This document shows, in pieces, positions 1 through 9,148 of a stretch of DNA of 64,000 bases. Made by a program: the position numbers and the translations under genes. Location: the NCBI GenBank assembly GCA_038040485.1, contig JBBPIE010000035.1:9339-73338 (forward strand), given 5' to 3'. The first letter of the stretch is position 1, and every line of letters begins with the position of its first letter. Under the pieces are notes generated by a model. The model did no database searches and was not told the origin of the DNA. It was given only the letters and a program-made list of their open reading frames with translations. This DNA is from Onstottus_B arcticum. Its GTDB lineage: Bacteria > Acidobacteriota > Blastocatellia > UBA7656.

Positions 1-467
1 TTCGAATTCAAGACGAGTTTGCTTAAGTCGCCGCCACCCACCTCGAGCGAGACTTCTCCTATCTCCTTGTCGGGCCGATACTCGAATATCCAAAAGTCAT
101 TGGTTTTGGTTGGAGCGTCGGACGTCCATCTCATTTCGTGCGCCGCGACGTCGGTTTGTTTCCAGCCGTGAACGTCGGTCTTGGCTGAAGGCATGCCCGG
201 CCTGGCGTACGAACTCGCGGGCCGGTACTCGCCAAACCGGTACGGCGCCGGCGCACACCTGCTCGGAACCTGCTTTTGAGGTAACTGTCCCGGGGCGATT
301 GTATTGGTCACAGTCGGCGGCTGAGAGCCGTCAACTCGAAAGCCAGCGTGCGCCGTTAGTTCTATCAACCCCATCAAAACCATCGCGGCAATCATAAGGC
401 AGTTTTCCCGAGACCGCTTTATTGAAAGCTGCAGGTCTCGTTTTGCTCGTGTTGGAGAGTTCACCAT
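1..467 (-). CDS. Secreted protein of unknown function, 3' end cut by window edge
   Basis: The reading frame is open from an ATG at 467 to the left edge (155 codons seen, no stop). The start has a purine-rich AAAGGGTGG 9 bases upstream. The N-terminus is basic (about residues 1-23) and is followed by a hydrophobic stretch, roughly residues 24-41, ending in THAHA-like small residues (LTAHA), which fits a signal peptide. The remaining part is rich in Pro, Tyr and Trp and I recognise no family. It lies 23 bases after the stop of the 1447-residue membrane protein on the same strand, so the two are probably co-transcribed and may act together at the envelope. Confidence 0.7.
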   Translation of the reverse strand, partial: MVNSPTRAKRDLQLSIKRSRENCLMIAAMVLMGLIELTAHAGFRVDGSQPPTVTNTIAPGQLPQKQVPSRCAPAPYRFGEYRPASSYARPGMPSAKTDVHGWKQTDVAAHEMRWTSDAPTKTNDFWIFEYRPDKEIGEVSLEVGGGDLSKLVLNS

Positions 468-490
468 ATTATTAGCCACCCTTTGCTCAG

Positions 491-3400
491 CTAAGTTTGA
501 GCCGCGCCCGCGTTCCCGCCTTTATTGAATATCCCAAACAGTTTCAGCAGGGTCAAACCTCCGCCGGTAATCGCGGAAACCAACGAAATCGTCGAGTCGA
601 ACAGTTCTTTCTGGGTGAAGAACAAAAATGCTATCACTCCCAAAAGGACGAGCAACAGCGGCGCCCTCAATTTTTCCCAATGGCTTTCGATTTCGGCCAG
701 AAATGTAAAGACGCCCTCCTCGGCAGCCGTTCTGAGAACGAAGCGGCGAAAGCCCTCGTCCATGAGCCGGAGAGCCGGATCCCGCACTATGAAGTTTTTT
801 TGCATTAGCGGGCGAAGATCGGGGTCGAGCCGGCTGTTGAGTCCATCTCGTGCTACGCGGCACAATGTCATCCTTTCTTCTCGCGAACAGGCTGACCACA
901 GCGCTCTGTAATAATTCTCAGCTTGATCACCCACCTCGAGTATCAATGTCTCCTCGTCGCTTGACTCGAGTTGCATCCTCGGCGCCAGGCTCTCTAAATA
1001 ACGCCAGGGAGTGTCTCCCGCTTGCACCGCCGTAAACAATGTCGAAGGGTCATAAGGCGGGGAAGCGCCGTGCGGCGTGGAAGCGTACACGTCGGCTGGG
1101 TCGAAAGCCATGACCCGCACGAAAGATGAAAGAGCGGCTGCCCAACGATCGCGAGATCGCGAGCGAGCCTCATCGGTCTCGCCGAAGTCCTCTTTGTCTG
1201 CCTGTTTCTTTTTCTTGTTTGAATCCGGTTCGTCGTCTGTCGCATCGGCCGGCCCTTTCTTTTCCGACATTAGCGCGAAATCGAAGGGGTCCACCAAAGA
1301 GCGAACGACCGCTGAACGGTCGGTGTTGATCAGATTCTCCAGCAACCGAAGCTTCCGTTCGTTAAGCTCCGGGTCGTGTCTGTTGAACTCGAAGCGCTCA
1401 ATGATGACAGTGCGATCAGGCGGCGACTGGGCCCGATCGATCCGGACTTGCCAGTGGTCGGGTTCTATCGAGCCAAGGTCGATGGCCCCGTCGTCGTCCG
1501 GTTTGTTGCACCGGTAGAACGTCGGTAGCCCGAGCACCAGAATGCGCTTGCATTCCCGATCTGCCGGAACGGAATAACCCGTGAGCGTCTTCCTCGGTGT
1601 CTCCAGGTCAAGCAGCAGGAGTCGGCGGGCAGCGAAACGCACCATGAAGTACGTAACAACGCATAAGACCGCGACCACAAACAACATCAGCCATAACAAC
1701 ACATGCCCGAGGGACATGAAGCCGGGCGCCACTGAGGAGAGTACATACTGCGGCTCCCGTTTGTTGGCGCCGAGCGCGATTGCCGCCTCGTCGGATTGTT
1801 TCTTTTCCAACACTCCGCGGCTATCGTCTCGGCGCGCGAAGGCCCGCACCATCAGGTTCACGTGGTCTCGAGCGTCGGACTCCCAGCGCCCATCGGAGGA
1901 CTGCCCTCGCGCCAACCGCAGGCTCTCAACGCACGTCTCGTTGTAATAAGGACTGAATGTCTCCAGAAACCAACCGGTGAGTCCTCCCAACGGCTCGCCC
2001 GCGACAGTGGTGTCTGGTTTCAATTCCGTATGGAAGAAGAACAATGCATACACATCCAGAGGCGAATCGAGCCGCTTCTTTATGAACTCCTCTTTGGAGA
2101 CTCCGACGTCTATTGGCGGAAAGACGGACGAATACATGCTTCGCACTTGATCTTCTCGCTCCTCCAGCGCTATCGCCAGAGATATCTGACCGTGCATTAT
2201 GAAGACCTTGATTTGTTCGTCCCGGGCAAGCTTGAAAAAAGCTATGGTCGGCGCCACGCAACACACTGCTAGAAACGAAATCAATGCCAGCGTATAAGCC
2301 GCGCGCCAGTTTGCGGGTCTGGGCTTAGTTTGCTCGGCGGGAGGGCTTCCGCCGGCATGCCTTCTGTTGCGCCGGTTATCCCACCAGCGTTCGAGGCTTT
2401 TTTGGAGGGAAGCTTCGTGGATCAGAAGAAGTGCGCGCATAATCCGCGCCGAAGTAATCAGCAGCCGCCGAACGATAGTCCGGCCGAAGCTGCCGCCGCG
2501 CCGACTTGCGCCGGATTGCGTACCATTGGCGGCTATGCGTGCCTCAAGCCACGACTCGATGCCTTTTCGCCGGGATGCTTTGCCTACTACAAGGAACACA
2601 TGCGCAAGGCCGAGCCCGGGAACCAACAGCGCCCACACGATAAGCCAGCCTCGAGTCGACACCATTACCAGCGCCAAGCACGCCACAAACAGAACCGCGT
2701 TGGCAGCCACGACCTGCCGGTAGCGCGCCAGCCATTTGTCGTTCGGCCAGACGATCGCAAACCTCGGCTTTGACCTCACCAGGAAGATCACGAAAAGAGT
2801 AATGGCAAGCAGCACCGCATAGCTGGTGAAGGCTATCCCCGCCAGAGTCATCATCTCGAGGTTGACGGTTCTAAATATCCGCCTGTCTCGCAGGACCACC
2901 AGCGACCAGGGGAGGTCCTTGATCGGGGTCACAAAAGCGCGATGAGACCCCCCCAGGTAGTGAAGGTTTACAAACGCGCTGTCCCGAGTCTGCACCGCCG
3001 AGCGAAGAAACCTGTCCTGGTCGCACTCTTCGAAAAAGTCTTCATCCAGATTCTTTGCGTCGTCGGTATGGAAGAGGACGCCCCCCGTCTTGTCGTCGAT
3101 GATACAAAAGCTGAAGCCGGTGGGGAGCGCAGGTTTATACAAGGACAACAGCCTGGTGTCCAGCGCGGAGACATAATCTCGGTCCGGCGCCACGGAAATG
3201 ACCGCCACATTCTCACCCGACGTCCGCAAAGTCAGCCCTTCCACGGACAGGTAGACTTCCCTTTGCGCGTCGGCGGGACGATTCGGCAAGTCCGGAGGCA
3301 GGGTCAAGCGCCAGAACTTTCCATCCACGGCATCGGTGAAGAACCGCCGGTCCTTCACGTTCACGAAAGCCGTGGGCAAGCGTTTGGTCGTAAATTTGAT

Positions 3401-4834
3401 ACGCTGCTCCCCCGTCTGATCGGCCTCTTCACCATCAGCCCGCGGAGCAGCGGCCCACGTGGCACCGTTGAAGTATGGATAGGACGAGCTCAGAGGGTCG
3501 AGCATTCCGCGGTCTTCAGAGATTCCGCGGTCTTCAAAGATACTGACTTTGAATGCTGGTCGTTTACGAGGAACGTACAGTTGGCCATCAGGCCGTTCGG
3601 AGCACACGTCCGGCGGCAGTGACTCCGTCTTCCGCTTGCTATTGAGAACCTCCAGTTGCTCAACGGCGAGAGCCAACTCAGTCCGCAGATTCCCGTCAAC
3701 GTTGCGGGCCAGTTTTTCGAGTTGATCGTCGAGCTCAAGCTCCATCAAGTGGTATGTGTAGACGTCAAGCATGCTCAGGATTACCAGCGCCATGCCAAAA
3801 AATGCGGAGCAACCGGCCAGCGCCACGTCCGACTTCCGCACTCGGTCCTTCGGTCCGATGAGCTTGAGTTTGATCAGCGGACCGCTGAACGTTGTCATCA
3901 GCACAACCAGAATAAACAACAGCAACAGTGTGTACGAGAACGAGAATGTCTTCGCGGTCATATGGTCCGAGCGCACCAGCCCGCCGACAGTCAGCCTGTA
4001 CGCGAGGGCAGCGTCTGAGATTTTGTTTGGGCAGGTGAGCTGGATCGGCTGAACAAAGAGTTGGTAGTCCGCTCCGGCGATTCGTACATGGGTCATACCC
4101 GACGACCCGCGTACTGGCCTTCCGCGACTGTCTTGCGAGCCCTTCTTGTTGGCGGCGGACTCGTTCTCTTCGGTCTTGGCTCCCGAGCTCGATGATTGTG
4201 AATCAATGAGATCGTACAGGTTCACAATCGTCACCGAATCCAGTCCATGCTCGAAGACAACATCGCCGGTAACCGAATCGGCGACAATCACCCGGTCGAA
4301 GAGGCCCTCGTCTGCCGCACTATTCGTATTGAGCATGAAGCGCTCGATTGCGGGCACGAACAGCTTCCTGGTGTCGTAGCTCGTAACCGAGAACAATCCC
4401 TGTTTGAACTTATTATCGCCTCCGGATTTGTAGGTGAGTAGCGCCGAGCCGTTCTCTTTGAAATTAACGGCGACGACGGGTTCCGCCGAACCTCGCGCGT
4501 CATCGTCGAAAGGGTCCACCTCGAGCTTCAAGGTCGTTCCGAACGGACTTAGCGTTTCGAAGTAGGGGATGAGCACATTCTTGTCTATTTTTTCGTCGCC
4601 GGTTTCACACTGGCGGCGGCCGGCGTTCTCAACGACGCTACGGAGTCCATCCACCCGATCGACAACCTGATTGCCGATGCGCGATAGCGATCGGTGAGAG
4701 CGGTTTGTGAAGTAGCTCTGTTGCGAAGAAACGTACACGAAATAGTACAGCGCAAACGGGACCACCAGCACGAGCAGAGTGATTCCCAGGACGGTAAGCC
4801 TGCTCAGCTTGGACTTTCGGCGATCTATAGCCAC
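491..4834 (-). CDS. Large multi-pass membrane protein with two periplasmic sensor-like regions and a degenerate NTPase-like domain
   Basis: A 1447-residue protein of unassigned function. About ten hydrophobic segments are visible near residues 12-34, 297-319, 336-357, 661-686, 708-727, 730-752, 845-868, 1043-1065, 1389-1407 and 1415-1434. Between them lie large soluble regions (35-296 and 358-660) that look like extracytoplasmic Cache-type sensor domains; this is inferred from layout only. Residues about 1096-1190 resemble a P-loop NTPase core: a beta strand ILVLGLP where the Walker A should be, but without GKS/T, followed by a Walker-B-like TVIIERFEF. Residues about 1305-1370 look like a winged helix. 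It may be a signalling or scaffolding protein that has lost nucleotide hydrolysis. A secreted protein gene follows 23 bases downstream. Confidence 0.8.
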   Translation of the reverse strand: MAIDRRKSKLSRLTVLGITLLVLVVPFALYYFVYVSSQQSYFTNRSHRSLSRIGNQVVDRVDGLRSVVENAGRRQCETGDEKIDKNVLIPYFETLSPFGTTLKLEVDPFDDDARGSAEPVVAVNFKENGSALLTYKSGGDNKFKQGLFSVTSYDTRKLFVPAIERFMLNTNSAADEGLFDRVIVADSVTGDVVFEHGLDSVTIVNLYDLIDSQSSSSGAKTEENESAANKKGSQDSRGRPVRGSSGMTHVRIAGADYQLFVQPIQLTCPNKISDAALAYRLTVGGLVRSDHMTAKTFSFSYTLLLLFILVVLMTTFSGPLIKLKLIGPKDRVRKSDVALAGCSAFFGMALVILSMLDVYTYHLMELELDDQLEKLARNVDGNLRTELALAVEQLEVLNSKRKTESLPPDVCSERPDGQLYVPRKRPAFKVSIFEDRGISEDRGMLDPLSSSYPYFNGATWAAAPRADGEEADQTGEQRIKFTTKRLPTAFVNVKDRRFFTDAVDGKFWRLTLPPDLPNRPADAQREVYLSVEGLTLRTSGENVAVISVAPDRDYVSALDTRLLSLYKPALPTGFSFCIIDDKTGGVLFHTDDAKNLDEDFFEECDQDRFLRSAVQTRDSAFVNLHYLGGSHRAFVTPIKDLPWSLVVLRDRRIFRTVNLEMMTLAGIAFTSYAVLLAITLFVIFLVRSKPRFAIVWPNDKWLARYRQVVAANAVLFVACLALVMVSTRGWLIVWALLVPGLGLAHVFLVVGKASRRKGIESWLEARIAANGTQSGASRRGGSFGRTIVRRLLITSARIMRALLLIHEASLQKSLERWWDNRRNRRHAGGSPPAEQTKPRPANWRAAYTLALISFLAVCCVAPTIAFFKLARDEQIKVFIMHGQISLAIALEEREDQVRSMYSSVFPPIDVGVSKEEFIKKRLDSPLDVYALFFFHTELKPDTTVAGEPLGGLTGWFLETFSPYYNETCVESLRLARGQSSDGRWESDARDHVNLMVRAFARRDDSRGVLEKKQSDEAAIALGANKREPQYVLSSVAPGFMSLGHVLLWLMLFVVAVLCVVTYFMVRFAARRLLLLDLETPRKTLTGYSVPADRECKRILVLGLPTFYRCNKPDDDGAIDLGSIEPDHWQVRIDRAQSPPDRTVIIERFEFNRHDPELNERKLRLLENLINTDRSAVVRSLVDPFDFALMSEKKGPADATDDEPDSNKKKKQADKEDFGETDEARSRSRDRWAAALSSFVRVMAFDPADVYASTPHGASPPYDPSTLFTAVQAGDTPWRYLESLAPRMQLESSDEETLILEVGDQAENYYRALWSACSREERMTLCRVARDGLNSRLDPDLRPLMQKNFIVRDPALRLMDEGFRRFVLRTAAEEGVFTFLAEIESHWEKLRAPLLLVLLGVIAFLFFTQKELFDSTISLVSAITGGGLTLLKLFGIFNKGGNAGAAQT

Positions 4835-5034
4835 CTGCTAACTCACTTTCGCGCTCGGGCCACTCGGTTCGCGGGCACAGTATATGCCCGCGCAAAGCAA
4901 CACACTACTACATGACGCAATTTGGGTTCGGAATGATTCCGCGTTTTCGAATCCGAGTGCGGGTGAAACGCGGGCCCAAGCGAGTCTTGACGGGAAACTT
5001 TGAGTCTCGCGTCGCGAGAAGCCTGAGCCGCATC

Positions 5035-6297
5035 TCAATGAATCTTGCGAGTTCGGCGCCGAACATAGTCCATCAGGATATACTGGCCGAGTGTCATTGT
5101 CGTTGTGAAATACGCCTTGCCCTGGCAAATCTCAGTCACCTTCTTGACGAAGTCTACAAGATAGTAATCGTCCGCAAGCATAAACGTGTTGATCATTATC
5201 CCGCTGCGGCGGCACGCGGCAACTTCCCGAAAAGTCTCTTTCAAAATTCGGGGGTCCAATCCCATAGGATTCTTGTAGATTCGCCCGTCCTCAAGAGTCA
5301 TGGCCGAAGGCTTGCCGTCGGTGATCATGATGATCTGCTTCATGTCCTTTCTCTGAGACATCAGGATTCGCCGCGCCAGCTTGAGGCCCGCGCTGGTGTT
5401 TGTGTGATAAGGCCCGACCTGTGCGCGAGCGACCGCCGACAGCGGAATCTCCTCGGCCGAGTCGTGGAAGAGAACTACTCGAAGCGAGTCGCCCGGGTAC
5501 TGAGTGCGGATCAGATGAGTCAACGCAAGCGCGACTCGCTTTGCCGGCGTGAAGCGATCTTCACCGTAAAGAATCATCGAGTGCGAACAATCCAGCATCA
5601 AGACAGTCGCGCACGAGCTTTGATACTCGGTTTGGTGAACCATCAAGTCGGCGTATTCGAGGTTGAGCGGAACCCCCAGGCCTTCGCGCTGGATGGCGGA
5701 CTTGAGAGTTGCGGTAACGTCGAGGTTCATAGTGTCGCCGAACTCGTAACGCTTGGGCGCTTCGCTGGCCTCGATGCCGGTTGAGAGATGATTCGTCTCG
5801 TGACGCCCGAGGGACGACTTGCCGAGCGACGCGATCAACTGCTTGAGCGCCTTGAAGCCCAGAAAGTCGAGCCCCTTATCGGTCATCTCGAACTTGATGG
5901 TTTGCTCGATGGGTTTGCCGGTTGTGCCGCGCTGTCCGGTCAATCCGTTTTCGGACTGAGCTTGAGACGGGCCTTCGCTCAGCGTGAGGTAGCCTTCGCC
6001 GATGAGCCGCTCGATCAAACGGTCGAGCAACTGGGAGATCGCGTCGTTGTTCAGTTCGCCGCGCTCGTCAGAGAGAGCTTCGAGTTCCTCGTCTGACAGC
6101 AGTTCTTCCATCAGCGCGCGCATGATAGCCTCGCGCAGCGCTTCAAGCGTGCGATCCTGCTCGTCGTCCCAGTAGCGTGAGTATTGACTCTCGAAGCCGC
6201 TCTGCAGCAGGAAGTCGGCGAGCCGATCGAGCAGGTCTTCGAGGCTCAGCGAGTCGAGATCGACCCCGGTCCACTTTGAATACTTGGTAAGAGGCAT
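5035..6297 (-). CDS. VWA-domain protein, partner of the adjacent MoxR-type ATPase
   Basis: A 420-residue protein whose C-terminal half is a von Willebrand A domain. The metal-site motif is complete: D236-C-S238-H-S240, a Thr near residue 301 and D327 in ITDGKP. The N-terminal half is acidic and helical. MoxR-type AAA+ ATPases and VWA proteins usually work as pairs in metal insertion or complex maturation, and here the ATPase gene lies just upstream on the same strand. I chose the ATG at 6297 (MPLTKY), because the longer frame from a GTG at 6354 would translate the intergenic inverted repeat. No clear Shine-Dalgarno site precedes 6297, so the start is not certain. The substrate is unknown. Confidence 0.85.
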   Translation of the reverse strand: MPLTKYSKWTGVDLDSLSLEDLLDRLADFLLQSGFESQYSRYWDDEQDRTLEALREAIMRALMEELLSDEELEALSDERGELNNDAISQLLDRLIERLIGEGYLTLSEGPSQAQSENGLTGQRGTTGKPIEQTIKFEMTDKGLDFLGFKALKQLIASLGKSSLGRHETNHLSTGIEASEAPKRYEFGDTMNLDVTATLKSAIQREGLGVPLNLEYADLMVHQTEYQSSCATVLMLDCSHSMILYGEDRFTPAKRVALALTHLIRTQYPGDSLRVVLFHDSAEEIPLSAVARAQVGPYHTNTSAGLKLARRILMSQRKDMKQIIMITDGKPSAMTLEDGRIYKNPMGLDPRILKETFREVAACRRSGIMINTFMLADDYYLVDFVKKVTEICQGKAYFTTTMTLGQYILMDYVRRRTRKIH

Positions 6298-6302
6298 AGC
6301 GG

Positions 6303-6384
6303 GTGATGCGTGACTCGTGATGCGTGATTCGTGATTCGTGAACCTCCTCTTCACGGATCACGCATCACGGATCACGCATCACGC
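6303..6384. repeat. Inverted tandem-heptamer element (attcgtg units)
   Basis: Short units of the type attcgtg / atgcgtg are repeated at 6303-6341. Their reverse complement (atcacgc / atcacgg) is repeated at 6352-6384, leaving a spacer of about 10 bases, so the RNA would fold into one long hairpin. It fills the gap between the ATPase and VWA genes. Confidence 0.8.
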
Positions 6385-6385
6385 T

Positions 6386-7855
6386 TCAGTTGATCTTCCT
6401 TGAGCGGCTCAGACTCTCAAACCCGTAGTCCCGCGTCTGAGGTTTTGCCGCTGCGTAGCCGCGCTCGTCGCTGCGGCTGATCTTTTTCTGCGCGAACAGC
6501 CCTTCGAGTATCAACTCGCACACTGCAACCAGAACTTCGGGTTTAGACTTCTCGGCAAGCCCCGATTGAGCCGCAGCGTCGAGCAATCCGGTCACGTGCC
6601 GGAAGCTTGTCATGCAGAGCTCAGCGCTGTCGGTGTCGCTGGTCCGAATCGAGCCACCGTCGTTGAACCACGCCACGATCTCGGAACAGTCGATGTGTTC
6701 GAAGTAAGCTTCAAAGGTTTTACCGACGGCGGTCTTGATCAAGTCACGAGCGACGGCGGACGCGCCTCGTTGCTCGCCTTCATACTCGAGTTCCAGTTTG
6801 CCGGTGATCGAAGGCAGCGCGGCGTAGATGTCGCTGATCCGCGGAGCAACCACCGCCTCTCCGGTTATGAGCCTTCGACGCTCGGCGTTCGAGACGACGT
6901 TCTCGATCACCGAAATCGGGAGCCGCTGGCTGACACCCGACCGCTTGTCCACGCGCTGGTCGGCTCGAGCTTCAAACGCGATTTGCTCGACCGCTCGCAC
7001 TATGAATTCTGGAACCGCGAGCCGTAGCGAATCGCGCCCGAGCCAGGCTTCCTGCCGCGTGATCTCGACCCCTTCCTCCACGGTTGTCGGATAGTGGGTG
7101 TTGATCTCGGAGCCGATTCGGTCCTTTAGCGGCGTGATGATCTTGCCGCGCGCGGTGTAGTCTTCGGGGTTCGCCGAAAAAACCAGCATCACATCCAGCG
7201 GCATTCGAATCGGGTAGCCCTTAATCTGGACGTCGCCTTCCTGCATGATGTTGAAAAGCCCAACCTGAACTTTGCTTGCAAGGTCCGGCAGTTCGTTGAT
7301 CGCGAAGATGCCCCGGTTCGCGCGAGGCAGCAAGCCGTAGTGAATCGTCAGCTCATCCGAGAGTATGTGGCCGCCGCGCGCCGCTTTGATCGGATCGAGA
7401 TCGCCAAGCAGGTCGGCGATGGTTACGTCGGGCGTCGCAAGCTTCTCGACGTATCGCATCTCGCGCGGGATAAAAGTCACAGGCGACTGGTCGCCGTGCT
7501 CTTCCAGCGTCACGCGGCAGTACTTGCAGATCGGGGCGTAGGGATTGTCGTTTACCTCGCAGCCCGCCACCACCGGCATAAGCTCGTCGAGCAAGCCGGC
7601 AAGCTCGCGGAGGATACGGCTCTTGGCCTGACCGCGAAGCCCCAGCAGGATGAAGTTGTGACGCGAAAGAATCGCATTGACGATCTGAGGCACAACCGAG
7701 TCGTCGTAGCCGACGATTCCGGGAAAGATGGGCGCGCGAGCTTGAAGCCTGGCAATCAGGTTTTCGCGCAATTCGTCTTTCACTGATCGCGGTCGGACTC
7801 GCGCTTCGTTGAAGTCACTCTTTCTAAGCTCGCCAATCGTGCGGGGCAGTTGCAT
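6386..7855 (-). CDS. MoxR/Mg-chelatase-type AAA+ ATPase
   Basis: A 489-residue AAA+ protein of the MoxR / magnesium chelatase subunit I class. The Walker A is the variant G72-L-R-G-Q-A-K-S79 (Ala in place of the usual second Gly). The Walker B is GIFAINELPDL at about 182-192, with Asn where the first acidic residue is expected. Conserved chelatase-like stretches follow, such as FNIMQEGDVQIKGYPIRMPL. Cysteines at 99, 110 and 113 could bind metal. The ATG at 7855 has GAGGTGA about 8 bases upstream. It is followed by the VWA partner, so the two probably form a MoxR-VWA chaperone-like pair; the client is unknown. Confidence 0.9.
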   Translation of the reverse strand: MQLPRTIGELRKSDFNEARVRPRSVKDELRENLIARLQARAPIFPGIVGYDDSVVPQIVNAILSRHNFILLGLRGQAKSRILRELAGLLDELMPVVAGCEVNDNPYAPICKYCRVTLEEHGDQSPVTFIPREMRYVEKLATPDVTIADLLGDLDPIKAARGGHILSDELTIHYGLLPRANRGIFAINELPDLASKVQVGLFNIMQEGDVQIKGYPIRMPLDVMLVFSANPEDYTARGKIITPLKDRIGSEINTHYPTTVEEGVEITRQEAWLGRDSLRLAVPEFIVRAVEQIAFEARADQRVDKRSGVSQRLPISVIENVVSNAERRRLITGEAVVAPRISDIYAALPSITGKLELEYEGEQRGASAVARDLIKTAVGKTFEAYFEHIDCSEIVAWFNDGGSIRTSDTDSAELCMTSFRHVTGLLDAAAQSGLAEKSKPEVLVAVCELILEGLFAQKKISRSDERGYAAAKPQTRDYGFESLSRSRKIN

Positions 7856-7921
7856 CGGTCATCACCTCTTGTTGTTGTGCGTGTTTGAAATGTAGCGGCG
7901 CGGTCGCATCGAGGCAAGCGG

Positions 7922-8098
7922 ACGAGGAAAGAGGAAAGAGGAAAGGGCAAAGGGCGAAGGGCAAAGAGCAAAGGGCGAAGGGCAAAGGGCGAAGGGCAAA
8001 GCGCAAAGAGCAAAGGGCAAAGAGCAAAGGGGGCAAAGGGCAAAGAGGCCGTGTGGTGGATAAACGGTTTCCTCTTTGCCCTTTGCCCTTTGCTCTTT
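7922..8098. repeat. Purine-rich tandem repeat with inverted copy (gggcaaa units)
   Basis: Units close to gggcaaa, gggcgaa and gaggaaa are repeated about 17 times from 7922 to 8046. After a spacer of about 23 bases the reverse complement (ccctttg / cctcttt) is repeated at 8070-8098, reaching the stop codon of the next minus-strand gene. The design matches the other inverted tandem elements of the window. No ORF over it has credible composition. Confidence 0.85.
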
Positions 8099-8784
8099 CA
8101 GTTCTTGCCGAAAATTTTCTTGAAGACCTTAAAGAAGCCGCCCTTCTTTTTGTCCTTGTCGTCGTCCTTTTTCTTGCTGTTCGAGTTGCCGGCGGATTTT
8201 GAGCCCGCAGCCTTAGAGTCGGTTGACGTCGAAGCCGAGGCGCTCGGAGGCTCACTCTCGCTTCGCTCGCTGACTGGTTTGACTGAAGGCGTTTCAGGTT
8301 TCTTTGGAGCGACTGGAGCCGGGGCTGGTTGAGGTTCCGGAGCGGGGTTCTCCGTTGCTTCAGCCTCTTTTGCTGCTGCCTTGGCAGACTTACTGAGGTT
8401 GCCGTTCTCGTGTTCGGGCAGGGGCTCTCTCTTCTTGGCCTCGGGTGCGGCTGCATCGGCCGGCAAAAGCGCTTCGGGTTCGGAGTTCGGCGAAGAGGGC
8501 TGCGCGTTGGCCGGAGTCTCGGCCGTTGCGAGTTTGTCTTCAGGCGCCGCCGCAGGTTGAGAATTGACAATCGCCGGCGAAGGAACGCGGCCCCTGGGGA
8601 TAAAGATGACCGACAAAGCCGAAATCGCGAGCGCGCCTACAAGCAATACGACGCCAAGGATCGACCAAAGCTTGTTCTTTGCCTGCGCGACGTCTGCCGG
8701 ATCGCGGTTGAGTTGGGCGCCGTCGACGTCGCAGAAGTTCAACTCGTCCCCAAACGATTCTCCGCAGACAGGACAATTTCTCAT
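8098..8784 (-). CDS. Zinc-ribbon, single-pass membrane protein with low-complexity tail
   Basis: A 228-residue protein. The N-terminus has a short zinc-ribbon-like motif (C4-P-V-C7 and FC18DVDG), followed by a transmembrane helix at about residues 38-60. The rest is a long low-complexity segment rich in Ala, Pro, Glu, Ser and Lys, ending in a basic tail (KKKGGFFKVFKKIFGKN). The ribbon would be cytoplasmic and the tail outside, or the reverse; orientation cannot be fixed. It is the last gene of a minus-strand series with the HU-actin fusion, amidase and SPOR protein, and shares the zinc-ribbon plus membrane-anchor plan with the SPOR protein. Function unknown. Confidence 0.75.
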   Translation of the reverse strand: MRNCPVCGESFGDELNFCDVDGAQLNRDPADVAQAKNKLWSILGVVLLVGALAISALSVIFIPRGRVPSPAIVNSQPAAAPEDKLATAETPANAQPSSPNSEPEALLPADAAAPEAKKREPLPEHENGNLSKSAKAAAKEAEATENPAPEPQPAPAPVAPKKPETPSVKPVSERSESEPPSASASTSTDSKAAGSKSAGNSNSKKKDDDKDKKKGGFFKVFKKIFGKN

Positions 8785-8873
8785 GGGCTACTCCGGGTTC
8801 TTACCGCAGGCGGCTTCATTCTAGCACCGCACATCAAGCCGCTTCAAACAGTCCTTAGTTGCCGAGAAGCTTT

Positions 8874-9110
8874 TGATTTTGGATTTTAGATTTTGGATTT
8901 TGGATTGCGGGGCGAGCGGCGTCCAGATTCCAGGATCCAAAGGAAGACAGGAGTCTGTCGAATTTGTCTTCCCTGCGCAAAACCTCTTTGATTTTGGATT
9001 TTAGATTTTAGATTTTGGATTGTCGGGCGAGCGGCGTCCAGATTCCAGGATCACTGCTTCGACCGGCGCAATCCAAAATCCAAAATCTAAAATCAAAGAG
9101 GTTTGCGCAG
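8874..9110. repeat. Dispersed gattttg palindromic element, partly duplicated
   Basis: Two direct copies of a block made of gattttg/gattttag units plus a shared tail (gcgagcggcgtccagattcc) lie at 8874-8938 and 8986-9053. An inverted copy of the units follows at 9066-9100. The outer arms extend further: ctgcgcaaaacctctttg near 8974 pairs with caaagaggtttgcgcag near 9093. Related copies occur at 22461-22569 and 51393-51533. Confidence 0.85.
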
Positions 9111-9148
9111 AGAAGGCCGTTTATCCGACAGCAGGCCGGCAGTGCTTC

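Noticed and set aside
110..397. 95-codon plus-strand ORF
   Set aside because: It is antisense to the secreted protein gene, which has a signal peptide and ribosome site.
7824..8570. 248-codon Arg/Pro-rich ORF opposite or over the zinc-ribbon gene
   Set aside because: It is a shadow frame of the low-complexity zinc-ribbon gene and the gggcaaa repeat.
8874..9110. Insertion sequence
   Set aside because: The repeats contain no transposase frame; they are short palindromic units only.
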